Positions 52,610-63,380 are shown, counted from the first letter of the stretch. The stretch: DNA of 64,000 nucleotides from Bactericera cockerelli (GCA_024516035.1 CM044964.1:24125956-24189955), one strand, 5' to 3'. Notes: generated by a model from the sequence alone, not told the origin. Numbers and translations: made by a program.

Positions 52610-52725
52610 GGATCAAGTTTTATTTACAAAATAATGACATAGAATATATACATACATAGATATTAAAATTAAGAAAACAAAACTTGATCAAGGGCGGTGC
52701 TAATGCCCACGGCATTCTCTTCCTG
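52610..52725 (-). mobile_element. HP-tail retroposon, AATGCC subfamily
   Basis: Minus strand: GGAAGAG, hairpin AATGCC-GTG-GGCATT, AGCACCGCCCTTGATCA, AGTTTTGTTTTC and ATTTTGTAAATAAAACTTGA. Confidence 0.75.
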
Positions 52726-52819
52726 TTCTACATGTTCAATCAAACTTTAGGACATCGAGACCTTTCATTCAATACCCCAAACGATAGGTTTTTATTAAAA
52801 AATATCAACCTAATTTTTG

Positions 52820-53190
52820 GCCTTTTTTTTATTTTTATTCACAGTGCGGCCAACTTAGCTTTCACGATCACCAAATTTTACTACTGATCTCAAATGTATT
52901 TTTCAACGAATCTACAAAATTTCAATAGCCTTTTTGTTTCAATTAAAAATTGAACATTCTTTTTCAATTTTCAACAAAACAGCCCCCAAAACTGTAGGTA
53001 AAATTCAGGGATCTCAATAAACATGTAGGTATACAAAATTTCATCAATTTTGAAGAATCCTTCGAGTGTTACGCGGAACAGACAGACTGACAGACACACA
53101 TACAGACAAACAAACAAAAACCAAATCGTCCAGTATGCAAGTTAAAAGAGAACCTCACTTAGTGAGGTCGCTTCGCTCCCTCAGTGCGTT
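52820..53190 (-). repeat. Dispersed repeat with TCTG run and 5' hairpin
   Basis: On the minus strand it starts near GAGGGAGCGAAGCGACCTCA with hairpin CCTCAC-TAA-GTGAGG. A (TCTG)n-like run and GATGAAATTTTGTATACC follow. The plan resembles 39648-39985, but the sequence differs. Confidence 0.4.
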
Positions 53191-53199
53191 CGATTAGAA

Positions 53200-53398
53200 C
53201 CATTCTTTAGTGGAAGGTAACCACCAGGCGAGCTTAATGCTCAAAGCATTTCCTACCACCTAACCCTCAGAGTCTTATTATTATGTGGTCACAAACTCAA
53301 ATTAATTAGGAAAAATTCATGCACTGGGTTGGATTCGAACCAACGGATCAAACGCTACCTGGAATACCAGACTAGCGCGTTAACCACTTGACTACCAA
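53200..53398 (-). mobile_element. SINE-B, near full length
   Basis: Minus strand: GGTAGTCAAGTGGTTAACGC, GTATTCCAGGTAGC, B box GGTTCGAATCC, CTAATTAATTTGAGTTTG, CTCTGAGGGTTAGGTGGTAG and CCACTAAAGAATGG. Confidence 0.9.
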
Positions 53399-53599
53399 TC
53401 CACATTAACCTCACCCAGCCTGATTTACAATGTTTATACATGTACGTGTGAGGTCGTTTATAGCAAGGATTCCGCCACTGATAGCTGTGAAAAATATCAA
53501 TTTTTTCTACTTATAAATTTCAAAACTAGATGCGGACTTTATGGCTACTTATTTTAGCTCTTCTTCAAAACTTTCTGTCTCTGTCTCACACACACATCC

Positions 53600-53820
53600 T
53601 TGTCTCTCTCTCTCTCTCTCTTTCTCTACCCTCTCTCGCTCTGTCTTTCTCCCTAGAAATTGACATTTTTCCAAGTCTCTGGATAAAAAATACGGACCAT
53701 CGATCTCAAGATGACTTGAGAGCTATCTCTTTTTGCTCTTTCTCTCTTTTCTCTCTCTTCTCTCTCTCCTCTCTCTCTCTCTCCTCTCTCTCTCTGTCTC
53801 TCTCTCTCTCTCTTTCCTTC
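53600..53820 (+). repeat. CT-rich microsatellite pair
   Basis: (TC)n at 53605-53640 and 53735-53815, separated by about 90 bp of ordinary sequence. Confidence 0.8.
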
Positions 53821-54242
53821 TATTCTCTTCCTCTTTGTCATCAGATGAAACCAATTTGGCAAATGGAAGGACTGAAAAGTCACTGGTGGCTTGTTGGATA
53901 TTTTGCACATGAAAAAAAAGGGTTAAATCAAATGACCGATTTTTTTATATATTATTATGATTATTATTAATAACAAAATATCTTACTACCACTCTGTTTA
54001 TGTTAAAACTATGTAGATTCTAGATTAACTACTTAACTGACATTAAAATTTTATTAAAAAATATATTTTATTTTTCAATGGTATTATAAAACTATAATTG
54101 CTTGTGATTTATGGATGAATGTACTATGGATGAATAAAGAAATTTATTTATGAATGTACAGTGGATTAATAAAAAAAGTATCTATGGCTGAATGAAAATC
54201 TTGTAGTATGTGGAAATTATATACAATTTTAAATTATATTTC
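53821..54242. other. AT-rich, nothing recognised
   Basis: Includes repeated GGATGAATGTA phrases near 54113-54170, a minor local repeat. Confidence 0.3.
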
Positions 54243-54346
54243 TCGAGTTCAAACTCGCTTAGCTAGATAATGATTGCCATTCTAGGGACTCGAATCAGCA
54301 ACCTCCAGGTTATGAGTCCGCCGCCTTATCGATCAAGCTACTGAGG
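54243..54346 (-). mobile_element. SINE-A
   Basis: Minus strand: CTCAGTAGCTTGATCGATAA, GGCGGCGGACTCATAACCTG, GAGGTTGCTGATTCGAGTCC and AAGCGAGTTTGAACTCGAG. The B box has changed. Confidence 0.8.
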
Positions 54347-54479
54347 TCGGTGATGCAGGTATAACTCTTTTTTTAACAAACACATGCCTCCCTCCGCCAT
54401 AATTCACTCAAATCCGACACGAGTCCAAAAGTCGTAAACTCTTTTATCCGGTTGAACTCTGATTTCAATTTTTTACCTG

Positions 54480-55340
54480 TCTGCCTGCCTTTTCCTCCTC
54501 TCTTTCTCTCTTTCTATCTCTCTCTCCCTCCTCTTTCCCGTCTCTCTCTTCCTCCCCCATCTTTACCACTCTCTCTCTCTCATCTCTCTCTTCTTCTCCT
54601 CTCTCTATACTGCTCTACTCCTACCTCTCCTACTAATCTCTTCTCTCTTCTCCTTTTTCTACTATCTCCTTTCTCCCACTTCTTCTCTTCCTTCTCCTTC
54701 CTTCCTCTTCCCCTCTCTCTCTCTCCCCTCCTTCTTCTATCTCACTCTTCCTCCCTCCTCTCTTTCCACCTCTCCCTCCCTCTCTTCCCCCTACCTTCTT
54801 CTCTTTTCCACTTCTTTCCCCCTCTTTCTACTCCTCTCTCCCCTTACCTTCTTTTTCCACTTCTCCCTCCCCTCTCTCCTCTTCTCTTCCCTCCTTCTCC
54901 TCTTCTCTCCCCTTTTCCTACTTTTCTCCCCTCGTCTTCTCCTTTCTCTCTCTCCCTCCTCTTCTTCCACTCTATATCCCTCCTCCATCTTCTCCCGCTC
55001 TCTCTTCCTCCTCTTCTTCCATTTTATCTCTCTCTTCTCCCACTCTCTTTCCCTCCTCTTCTCTCTCTCCCAATGTTCTCCCAGTCTCTCTCTCCCTCTC
55101 TTCTTCCATTCATCTCTCTCTTCTCCCACTCTCTCTCTCCCTCCTCTTCTCCCACTCTCTTTCCCATCCCTTCTCTCTCTCCCCCATGTTCTCCGCTCTC
55201 TCCTTCCCTTTCTTCTTCCATTTTATCTTTTTCTTCTCACCTCTCTCTCCCTCTTTTCTCCCACTCTCTCTCCCTCCCTCTCTTCTCCCACTTGCTCTCC
55301 ACATCTCCTACTATATCTCTCTCCTCTTCTCCTGTTTATA
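54480..55340 (+). repeat. CT-rich tract of 860 bp
   Basis: Imperfect CTCTCT/TCCTCC/CTTCTC polypyrimidine. It includes recurring CTCTCTTCTCCCACTCTCT phrases every 50-65 bp (55028-55275). The 302-codon plus-strand frame is Ser/Leu/Pro low complexity and not a credible protein. Confidence 0.92.
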
Positions 55341-55348
55341 TCAATAAG

Positions 55349-55549
55349 ACCTTTAAATAATATGCCACAAGACATACCATTCTATTTAAGATTTTAAAGT
55401 TGGTCCATGCCCAGCCTGACTGGGTCCGTGTAGGGAACTTTTTTTTTACTAAAAATTAATCCCCCTGAAAATAAAAGAATACGGGTTTTTTGATATTTTA
55501 AGTCGTTTTTGAGAAACCCAGGCCTGGGTGAGACTTTATGGATGCCCTG
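55349..55549 (-). mobile_element. Single arm of the 49020-type hairpin MITE
   Basis: Matches the right arm of 49518-49903: CAATATGCCACAAGACATAC-type, TTGGTCCATGCCCAGCCTGA, ATTAATCCCCCTGAAAAT. It ends GGTGAGACTTTATGGATGCC with CTG and TA. The other arm is absent. It abuts the CT tract. Confidence 0.8.
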
Positions 55550-55655
55550 TATGTATACAATAGGTACTCCATACAATGTGTTAAATAATTATAATAATAA
55601 TGAATAAGAACTCTCTCTCTCTTTTATTTGTCATGTTCTTCTTCGTATTCTTTCC

Positions 55656-55785
55656 TGTGTCCCGGTAGCTCAATGGTCAAGGCGTCTGTTTGGAGTGTCT
55701 GTTAACCCAGAGGTCGCCAGGTCGCGGGTTCGAAACCCAGACGGGACAGGACAAGTTATCCTACTCTCATTTGGAATTTAGTTTA
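55656..55785 (+). mobile_element. SINE-C with anticodon-region duplication
   Basis: GTGTCCCGGTAGCTCAATGG, GGCGTCTGTTTGGAGTGTCT (short duplication of GTCTGT), CGCGGGTTCGAAACCC and GACGGGACAGGACAAGTTAT. The acceptor strands still pair. The tail is truncated at about 55785. Confidence 0.85.
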
Positions 55786-56069
55786 AATAATAATAATAAT
55801 GATATCTTTTGGGCTCTGTAATTTTTAAAAACATCAGTTATGTCGAATATGAAATGCGAAATGTGTATTAGTATAAACAGAAGAGTGAGAAGTTGTACCA
55901 GATGCACATGAATATCAGAACATACCCGGACAGCTGTTTCGAGCTTATTTGTTCTCATCAGCAAGTAATAGTTCTGAGTATCCATGCCATCAACTAACCT
56001 CTCTAATAGTTGACACTTATAAGGAGATTGTTCCTAACTATCGACACTTTTGTTCCTATTTTTGTGTGT

Positions 56070-56230
56070 TTCCTGGCTGGGGGACTATAAACAGGGAGTA
56101 TACCAGCATTGGTTTGGTTGTTGGGGCCCTTGTCAATTATTAGCCTTCTTGTAAAGACAGTGGTAAAAGTGCTGAGTCATACCTTCACTGTCTGGCTACC
56201 ATACCTCACGATGACGCCACCTATGATGAT
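56070..56230 (+). repeat. Dispersed repeat, GGGACTATAAACAGGGAG type
   Basis: GGCTGGGGGACTATAAACAG, AGCATTGGTTTGGTTG, GTCAATTATTAGCC, ACTGTCTGGCTACCATACC and CGATGACGCCACCTATGATG. Closest to 29716-29880. Confidence 0.8.
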
Positions 56231-56639
56231 AGTATTTTGTTATATTTTTATGAAAATCAAGGAATTCTGAAGTGGGAAATATAATTAGGCTTGTGGGAAA
56301 TATAATCAGGCTTAGTATGCATGCATTTCTTTAATTAGTTTTTTAAGAATCTGTTCTCGCTGCTAGGTAAAAAATTAAAAAAAAAATCAATAAATTAAAC
56401 AAATTACATAAAAGATAATAATCTATGACCATAGTCTAATAATTAAGAATCTGTAGTTTGGGTATTGCCGAAATTATGATAAACAAAACGTCACTTTGAA
56501 AAATTTAATCTTGAAGAATTACTAAATTAAATGCTTGAAAATTTATAGGGTGTGATATCGTGTAATTCGAATGCAACATTTATGCCATCTTATTGTAAAG
56601 ATATTCATCATTTTAAAATTTGTATTGTAGCATCTGAGA
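56231..56639. other. AT-rich, nothing recognised
   Basis: A short phrase (GTGGGAAATATAATNAGGCT) is repeated at about 56270 and 56294. No other structure. Confidence 0.3.
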
Positions 56640-56914
56640 AGTCACTATGGCCGAGTGAGTTAGCGCGCTAGGCATTGCACGCACGGTGACCTGGGTTCGA
56701 ACCCCAGCGGGGGGCAGGATTTTTTCTGCTCTTTACTTGGGTGTTCGGGGACCACTCATACCTCTTGAGAAAAAATGAGTAGCTGCTTTAATGTGAGCAG
56801 CGACCAGTGGCAGAATCGTAGGCAAAAATAAGATAATAATTTATTAAAAGATATAGAAAAGTCCTATAATTCTGCGCTACCCACTAAAATTTGTGTTATA
56901 ATAACACAAAGAAA
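56640..56914 (+). mobile_element. SINE-D variant
   Basis: GTCACTATGGCCGAGTGAGT, TAGCGCGCTAGGCATTGCAC, GGTGACCTGGGTTCGAACCC, GATTTTTTCTGCTCTTTACT, GCGACCAGTGGCAGAATCG and TACCCACTAAAATTTGTG. The A-box region differs from 50624, so it may be a separate subfamily. Confidence 0.85.
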
Positions 56915-56959
56915 AACATTTATTTTATATATTATTTTATAAAATATATAAAATAAATA

Positions 56960-57031
56960 TCACGACGGGGGGTAAAACCCCCGTCGTGATATGACCATGC
57001 AGTTGGAAGCGACTTAAAACCCAAATTAAAA
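56960..57031 (+). mobile_element. 5S/SINE-G body tail fragment
   Basis: GGGGTAAAACCCCCGTCGTG, ATATGACCATGCAGTTGGAA and GCGACTTAAAACCC. The fragment opens with a local palindrome (CACGACGGG...CCCGTCGTG). Confidence 0.7.
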
Positions 57032-57049
57032 ATGAAATTTTTTGAAACG

Positions 57050-57250
57050 CCAGTCAAGTGGTTAACGCGCTGGTCTGGTAATCCAGGTAGCGCAGGGATC
57101 CGTTGGTTCGAATCTCACCCAGCGCTTGAAGTTTACCTCATTAATTTGAGTTTGGGACCACATAATAATAAGACTCTGAGGATGAGGTGTTCGAAAATGC
57201 TTTCAGCACTAACCTCGCCTATTGGTTACCTTCCACCAAAGAGTATTATT
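57050..57250 (+). mobile_element. SINE-B
   Basis: CAGTCAAGTGGTTAACGCGC, GGTAATCCAGGTAGCG, GGTTCGAATCTCACCC, CTCATTAATTTGAGTTTG, AATAAGACTCTGAGGATGAG and CCACCAAAGAGTATTATT. It follows the 56960 fragment directly. Confidence 0.88.
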
Positions 57251-57530
57251 ATTATTAATTTACAGGTTCTTATTATTATTATTTTACAGGTTCTTATTAA
57301 AATCAACACCTTGAAATTTTTTTGAAAAAAATCGACTACCTACACCAGCCTGTATATCTTGACGAGACCAATACTGTTATACATGATTCATACATTTCCG
57401 ACAGTTGCTGACATAAGCTTCGTGTGGTGTGAGATTCCTATGCGCTGTCGATGCACTACATTTAATACGGTGGTGCTGTAAAACGCCAAGTAGATATTTT
57501 CTTTGTGGTTTTGACCTCAGACCTAAAAAA

Positions 57531-57595
57531 TGACCTCAGTAGCTCGACTTCTAAGTGCGCGAACACAACGGAGGTCTATACCCTGGACTCTGTTG
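57531..57595 (+). mobile_element. SINE-A head fragment
   Basis: GACCTCAGTAGCTCGACTTC, AAGTGCGCGAACACAACGGA and GGTCTATACCCTGGACTC. The rest is missing. Confidence 0.5.
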
Positions 57596-57769
57596 TAGAG
57601 CCAGTACCACGTAAAATAATCTGACCATCAAAGTTTAGCTAAAATTGATTTTTTTTCATATACGAATGAGAGAAGGGGTAACCGGACCTACTCAGACTGG
57701 GTGAGGCGGTATTGGACAGCTAGTGAGTCTTATTATAAAATAGTAAGAATCACTAGCTATATAAATATA

Positions 57770-57905
57770 GTATACAGTAAAATACAATTAAATTATAAAG
57801 AAAAAATAAATAGATTGACCAAAGAAACAAGAACAAAAAAGAGAATGAAGGTTATGTCCGAAAGGACAGGATTATTGTCCGTGGCAATCTCTTCCACCCA
57901 ACCTT
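57770..57905 (-). mobile_element. HP-tail retroposon, second subfamily
   Basis: Minus strand: GGTTGGGTGGAAGAG, ATTGCC-ACGG-ACAAT, AATCCTGTCC, TTTCGGACATAACC, then TTTTTGTTCTTGTTTCTTTG. It shares the tail of 32385-32515. Confidence 0.7.
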
Positions 57906-58629
57906 TTGGTTGGATTAGCGAATGGAGGTAGTTAAAACAATACTCTCTTATCCATCCACATCTTGGCTTGTATTATTCCCCAGCTAATGTTGAAGATAAT
58001 TTCGTTTAAATTTCTATGGCGGTGATGTGCCAAGATCTGTTTGGATTTCATGTATTAATCACACAATTATTCGATGCTGTCATGAGATTTTAGGAAGGTG
58101 CCAAGGAAATGTGCATCAAATCAGATGGGTAAATGTTTTGGAGAATTGGGAGATTTTTTAAAATGTTTTCATTTTCAATGAGAACGATTTTTGACATAAA
58201 ATGACTTGTTTGTGGAGAAAATATATAATATTATTTTTTTTTTTAATTTTTTTTGTTTATGTCAAAAATAATTGTGAATAATGAGAAACATATACGAGTA
58301 TATTAATGTCAACAGAATTCCAACTTCGCTTTATTTGTTTTTTGGTCAATGTTATGTAAAAATGATCAAAAAATAATGTTTCGAATATGGATTAGAAGAA
58401 TATCTTTATTTTTTTTTAAAGAAAAAAAAAGAAAAATCCAAGTAGGAAATATCTTGTATTCTTATTTAATTTAAAAGTATACAAAACAATAATAAAATTA
58501 TAGATTGTAGACGTCTACAAACTCAGCTGAGGGAAGAGCCGAAAGCATACTTGCTGCATTCCCCCTCTGCACCGCCAGGCTGAGACTCTGTTTCAGGTGG
58601 ATTTTTGATCTAGATTAAACTTATCTCTA
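57906..58629. other. No gene recognised
   Basis: AT-rich. TGTAGACGTCTACA at 58506-58519 is a short perfect palindrome. Nothing else recognised. Confidence 0.3.
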
Positions 58630-58876
58630 GCCAGCGTCGATGGCATGTTGAATACACCGGTTCCCTTCAGAACACCGAAGTTAAGCGACATCCAGCGAGG
58701 TTAAGACTTGGATGGGTGACCATTCAAATTCTAATTCTCGTGACGCTGGCTTTTCCCGGCCCCACTCAGGCTGGGTGAGGTCAATGTGAGTAGCAGGTTT
58801 GTGAGTTTCCTGCGAATGGAGGGTAAAACCCCCGTCGTGATATGACCATGGCAGTTGAAAGCGACGTTAAACCCCA

Positions 58877-58879
<3 letters not shown>
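58630..58879 (+). mobile_element. 5S-derived SINE, full length with box C
   Basis: The first about 110 nt track 5S rRNA: GCCAGCGTCGATGGCATGTT, GAATACACCGGTTCCCTTCA, GAACACCGAAGTTAAGCGAC (box A) and GACTTGGATGGGTGACCATT (box C). Then come the GTGACGCTGGC closure, a body (CAGGCTGGGTGAGGTCAATG, GGAGGGTAAAACCCCCGTCG, GACCATGGCAGTTGAAAGCG), ACGTTAAACC and about 30 A. The reference copy for the family. Confidence 0.95.
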
Positions 58880-58910
<31 letters not shown>

Positions 58911-58912
<2 letters not shown>

Positions 58913-60235
58913 TATCTCTTTAAACTTATTTGAAGTCAGAAAATGTTGTCTTTTACTTAGATTTGTGTAGTATATCCTACTGCGTTTCACAAGACGGTAA
59001 GTTCGTTTATTGCTTGAATTTAGAATTTATATAAATTAAATAAATAAATAAATAAAGTGGCTGGATTGGTTGTTTTCACCCACTCATAAAAAATGAATTA
59101 ATTGGAATGTTCGCGTGGATTTAATTATTCTTTGACATTTTTAACAAGAATATTAGGTTTCACTGCATTGAAAATTCCTCGCTTTCTTTTGTCTTAAAAA
59201 CTCGAACCCGGACCTTCCAATCATGAGTCCACAACGTGAACTGTTTGAAAATGTGAAAATCATTAAAATTTTAAAAGAATAAAGTTCTGCCAGACGATTG
59301 TAAACACTGCTAATGTAATGAATTGTCCCTTCCCATTTAGAAATTTCAGAATATTGGAAAATTGACTTCAAATAAGTTTAAAGAGTAAATTCAGAAAAAG
59401 AGAACTATCCAAAGGGGTGTCATTTCAAGGCGAGGGGAGTGATATTTGGCTCCTTTCCAGAGTCATATGTGTGTTGAAAGTCCTTCATAATATGTAGATA
59501 TGCTAGATTTTCTACAAGCAAGAGATTTCTACTTGATAGTCACAAAATCGAAAACAGTCTTTTTTCAAGTCACTCTCGAAAGTTGCAAACTTTTTTGTCT
59601 GAAAGTAAAACCATTACGGTCTTATTTCAAGCCACTGCTGTATTTCGTGCGAAAATATTCCAACTTTCTATTTTTTTTATTACTCGGTTGTAAATAAAAA
59701 GGCAGTAAAAAAATCGTCTCCTATTTTTGCGTTGTCTAGTGTCCTATTTTTTCTTACAATCCGTTGATAGAATTTTGGTTCGCTCGTTCCTTTTCTTTTC
59801 TTTTTCTACGTAGATATATGTAATTTGAATTCTACACTCACCGTCAGAATTCATGGGACAATCCCTGTTTTTCCATTAGACTCCATGTATTTCCTAAAGG
59901 ACTATATTTGACTTTAGAGACCAACAATTGAGATAAAGATATGTTTCTAGAACTTCAAAATTTTCCATCCAAATTCTATCCAAATTAAGCACTCAAGTAA
60001 ATTTAGCGAAACTCTTGAGCACGCCCTGACTTCAATACATTAAACTGTCATTGGATATCCCCACGCGAAATTCGAAATTGCAAAACATGTCGGCCGAAAA
60101 TCTTCTCCAAAATTAAATTATAAGAAAGAGGAAGGACGATTTCTTTCGAAGATAAACGAATAAGAATTGCCAACGGAAATGTTCAAATATTCAAAATGTT
60201 GTCGGAGAAAATGGTTTACAGATACAGGATTAGGA
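58911..60235. other. No gene recognised
   Basis: AT-rich to about 59400. Between 59400 and 60230 the text is less simple. TTTTTTCAAGTCACT and TTATTTCAAGCCACT recur near 59563 and 59622, but no family is identifiable. A B-box-like ACTCGAACCCGGACC (minus) sits at 59201-59215. Confidence 0.3.
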
Positions 60236-60541
60236 GATGAGAAAGAGAAGAAGGAGAAAGAGGAGGTATAGGAAAAGGAGGAGGATGAGGAGAAGGAGGA
60301 GGAAGAGGAGAAGAAAGAGGAAGAGGAGTAGGTGTAGGTAGAGAGGAAGGATGGGAAGGAGGAGGAAGAGGAAAAGGAGGAAGTAAAGGAGAAGGGCTAG
60401 GTAGAGAGGAAGGATGGGAAGGAGCAGGAGAAGAAGAAGGATGAGGAAGAGGAAAATGAGGAGGAAGCGTAGAAATTGAGGAAAAGAGAGGAGGATAGAG
60501 ATAAAGAAAAAGTTAAAGTAGTGAGAGAAAGTAAAAAGAAT

Positions 60542-60595
<54 letters not shown>

Positions 60596-60600
60596 AAGGG
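60236..60600 (+). repeat. Purine-rich GGA/GAAG tract and (GA)n
   Basis: 60236-60470 is GAGGAAGAGGA-type trinucleotide-like sequence. A segment GGTAGAGAGGAAGGATGGGA is repeated at 60337 and 60400. 60545-60590 is (GA)n. Confidence 0.85.
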
Positions 60601-61090
60601 GAAGGGAAGAGAAAGATGAATTTGAAGTAGATAATGGAAATTAAGAGAAGGTTTGGAGACCACAGAAAAAGAAAAGTATTGGCAAAGCCTTAATCCAAAG
60701 ATCAGGGACATCTTTTAAAAAATTGGGGAGTTCCATTTTCCGGTTGTACAAAATTTCCTATCAAAATATTCTGTCAAATCTCAAATAAATAATACGTGAA
60801 GTGAGCATTTTCAACCCATTTCAGGCTGGGTGAGGTTTATGTTTCTAATTATACTGATGTTAATACCAGTGGCAGCGATAGTTCATCCTGATCACCTTAT
60901 ATCAGGATTTCATAACAATAATAGATCTGGGTGTCCATATAATACTTACACATGCGGCATTGATTGATTGATAATAATATAATTTGTTATATTGATTTTT
61001 TTATGTATAAAATTTCCCTATGCTAAGGACTAACTTTCATTGGGAGATTGTATAGAGTTTCCATCAAAATACAAGAATAATAATAATAAT

Positions 61091-61271
61091 ATTCTTTCGT
61101 GGAAGGCAACTAATACTAGTGGGTGGGCATGAACAAAGCATTTTCTACCACCTAGCCTTGAGAGTCTTATTATTATGTGGTCGCAAACTAAAAAAATGCG
61201 GAAAAATTCATGCATGGGGTGGACTTCGAACCAACGAATTCCTAAGATACCTGGATATCCAGCCTGGCGCA
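61091..61271 (-). mobile_element. SINE-B
   Basis: Minus strand: GCGCCAGGCTGGATATCCAG, GGTATCTTAGGAATTCG, GGTTCGAAGTCCACCCC, ATAATAAGACTCTCAAGGCT and CCACGAAAGAATATTATT. It abuts the next HP-tail. Confidence 0.85.
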
Positions 61272-61279
61272 TTTATTTA

Positions 61280-61460
61280 TTTATTATTTTAGAAACTCTT
61301 TATTAGTAGAACATATCTACAGACAAATAATGGTAAAAATTAAATATAAAAATTGAAAATATTAATAATATAAACAAGAAGAAAAAAAATATATATATAC
61401 ATATCATGTCCTAACTAAAGGGTGGGGTTATTGCCTATGGCAATCTCTTCCACCCAAGCC
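61280..61460 (-). mobile_element. HP-tail retroposon
   Basis: Minus strand: TTGGGTGGAAGAG, hairpin ATTGCC-ATA-GGCAAT, AACCCCACCC, TTTAGTTAGGACAT, and an AT-rich body ending near CTAATAAAGAGTTTC. Confidence 0.85.
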
Positions 61461-62168
61461 TTTATAATAACAATGGCAAAATAATTCTAAAACCAGGCCT
61501 GTTGCCACACCCACCCTTCTGTCCCACGATACCGGCACTAAGTTCCAAGAGAGTAAATATTGAGATAGGTCTGATGCTCATAAATTTCCCAACAACTTAA
61601 AAAGTCACAAAAGAAATTGGAAAAAGCACAAGAGCGAAAGTGGAAAAAAATTGCAGCCCATTTATAAAACAATTTTCTTTTTTTAGAGTTTTCTCTTTGA
61701 GTTTCTTTTACGTTTTAATTTTCGATTTCTCGATTTTTCTTCGTTTAGTGTCTTGTATTTGTTTTAGACTTGGCTGAAATGTTTTTTTTTTTTTTTAGAC
61801 ATTTCTGTTCTCATCCTCCTTTTCCCTATCTTTCTTTTCCTCTAACTTCTTTAGCTACCTTCTCTTCTTCTTCATTTGCTTCTTCTTTGTCCATGTCCCT
61901 CTTATGAACACGATAATATTAGATTTCATTCTGTTGTTTTTCTTTAATGAAAATTTTCCGTCCCGTGTTATTATGGTTTAATGGGAAAACGTTCTTGTAT
62001 ATAGACCAATGTATTTTCCTGCTCTCCTAGTATATTTGAGTACGGTGCTTCTAAAGTTTAGGCTAATAAGCCTTGATCTTCTTCTTCTTCTTTCACTTTG
62101 CCTTTTCCCAAAATTACTTGGGGTCGGCGTAAAATCTTCCTTATAATTGAGATTGGTTTTTTTTTTTT
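61461..62168. other. No gene; repeat scrap at 62095-62125
   Basis: TTTGCCTTTTCCCAAAATTA with CTTGGGGTCGGC recurs at 12816-12845 (TTGCCTTTTCCTAAACCTAC). It is a phrase of a dispersed insect repeat. 61800-61900 is CT-rich. Nothing else recognised. Confidence 0.35.
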
Positions 62169-62419
62169 AAGTGGGGTTTAACGTCGCTTTCAACTGCCAT
62201 GGTCATATCACGACGGGGGTTTTACCCTCCATTCGCAGGAAACTCACAAACCTGCTACTCACATTGACCTCACCCAGCCTGAGTGGGGCCGGGAAAAGCC
62301 AGCGTCACGAAAATTAGAATTTGAATGGTCACCCATCCAAGTCTTAACCTCGCTGGATGTCGCTTAACTTCGGTGTTCTGAAGGGAACCGGTGTATTCAA
62401 CATGCCATCGACGCTGGCT
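62169..62419 (-). mobile_element. 5S-derived SINE, full length with box C
   Basis: Near-identical reverse copy of 58630-58879, including GATGGGTGACCATTCAAATT and the complete body. The two share even small departures from 5S rRNA, so both come from one recent subfamily. The T run at 62158-62168 is its poly(A). Confidence 0.95.
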
Positions 62420-62444
62420 TGAGATTGGTTGGTTTTGGTCCTAC

Positions 62445-62588
62445 TATCATCATCATAGGGTGGCTTCATAGTGAACGATGGTATCCAGACAGTGGAGGAA
62501 TGACTCAGCAGTTCTACCACTGTCTTTACAAGGAGGCTAATAATTGACAAAGGCCCCCAGAACCAAGCCAATGCTGGTCTACTCCCTA
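62445..62588 (-). repeat. Dispersed repeat, ACTATAAACAGGGAG type
   Basis: Minus strand: GGGAGTAGACCAGCATTGGC, TTGTCAATTATTAGCCTCCT, AGTGGTAGAACTGCTGAGTC and CACTGTCTGGATACCATCG. It follows the 5S SINE. Confidence 0.75.
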
Positions 62589-62691
62589 CATTTTACAGCT
62601 GGATGCTCTTCCTAACGTCAGTATTGTTATGGGTGACAGTGATTTGTGTTATTGTCTTTTGGCATCCCAAAGCTGGTACCGTATGTCTTAA

Positions 62692-62841
62692 CACTTAGAC
62701 GACCGGGTGTACCACCGGTGGTACACGCACGTTCGTTCGGAATGGACCGGGTGTACCACCGGTGGTACACAATGTCGGAGAGCCGTATTATCGCCGGTCC
62801 CACAAGAGAATTCACGAAAAACCATGCCGGTCGTCTAAGTG
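62692..62841. mobile_element. piggyBac-like MITE with twin palindromes
   Basis: 150 bp between TTAA at 62688-62691 and 62842-62845. Terminal repeats are CACTTAGACGACCGG and CCGGTCGTCTAAGTG. GTGTACCACCGGTGGTACAC, a perfect 20-bp palindrome, occurs twice, each preceded by GACCGG. Same plan as 42146-42303 with unrelated palindromes. Non-coding. Confidence 0.85.
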
Positions 62842-62845
62842 TTAA

Positions 62846-63146
62846 ACGTCCCCCAGCAAGACCAGGGCGGATTACAAAACAAGAATAACAAGATTAGTAT
62901 ATCTTAGCCGAAACTTATATTTTATCAGCTGACCGATAGGTATTTTAAAATAAGATTTTCTGTCACGGAGGTTGTACTCAGCTCCATTACGCCACAGAAG
63001 TAATGTACAGCTACGAAACCGGGCTTAGATATGGCTCCATTTGAAATGGGCGTAGAGCCATCGGTGTTTGAGCACAAAATTCGGCGTTCGCTGCACAAAA
63101 TAGCACAAAATGTAAAAAAAAAAACATTATAGTTTTTAGCGGTTAG
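62846..63146. other. No gene; SINE-G scrap
   Basis: CACGGAGGTTGTACTCAGCT and CCATTACGCCACAGAAG near 62965-63000 resemble the SINE-G head. CAGCTGACCGATAGGTATTT (62928) recurs inverted at 10970-10990. Otherwise nothing. Confidence 0.35.
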
Positions 63147-63380
63147 CGTTAGCGTGGTTAGCGCGCTAGTCTGATAATCCAGGTAGAGTAGGGATCCGTT
63201 GGTTCGAATCCCACCCAGTGCATGAATTTTACCTCATTAATTTTAGATTTGACCACATAATAATAAGACTCTGGAGGTTAGGTGATAGCAAAAGCGATAC
63301 CAAAATAGATGGTAGAAAATGGTTTGAGCATGAACCTCGCCTGGTAGTTTTCTTTCACAAAAAAGTGTTATTATTATTAT
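63147..63380 (+). mobile_element. SINE-B with internal duplication
   Basis: GCGTGGTTAGCGCGCTAGTC, GATAATCCAGGTAGAG, GGTTCGAATCCCACCC, ATAATAAGACTCTGGAGGTT, then a short insert (about 30 bp) before GGTAGAAAATGGTTTGAGCA and the end AAAAGTGTTATTATT. Confidence 0.85.

Noticed and set aside
54452..55360. 302-codon frame
   Set aside because: It lies entirely in CT-rich simple sequence, has no recognisable domain, and composition explains the lack of stops.
55656..55745. Functional tRNA gene
   Set aside because: The acceptor stem pairs, but the anticodon region has an inserted duplication and the sequence continues into the SINE-C body. The same holds for 26555 and 50624.
58630..58750. Genuine 5S rRNA gene
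   Set aside because: The 5S-like part continues into a SINE body and poly(A), carries changes from 5S, and recurs in truncated forms.
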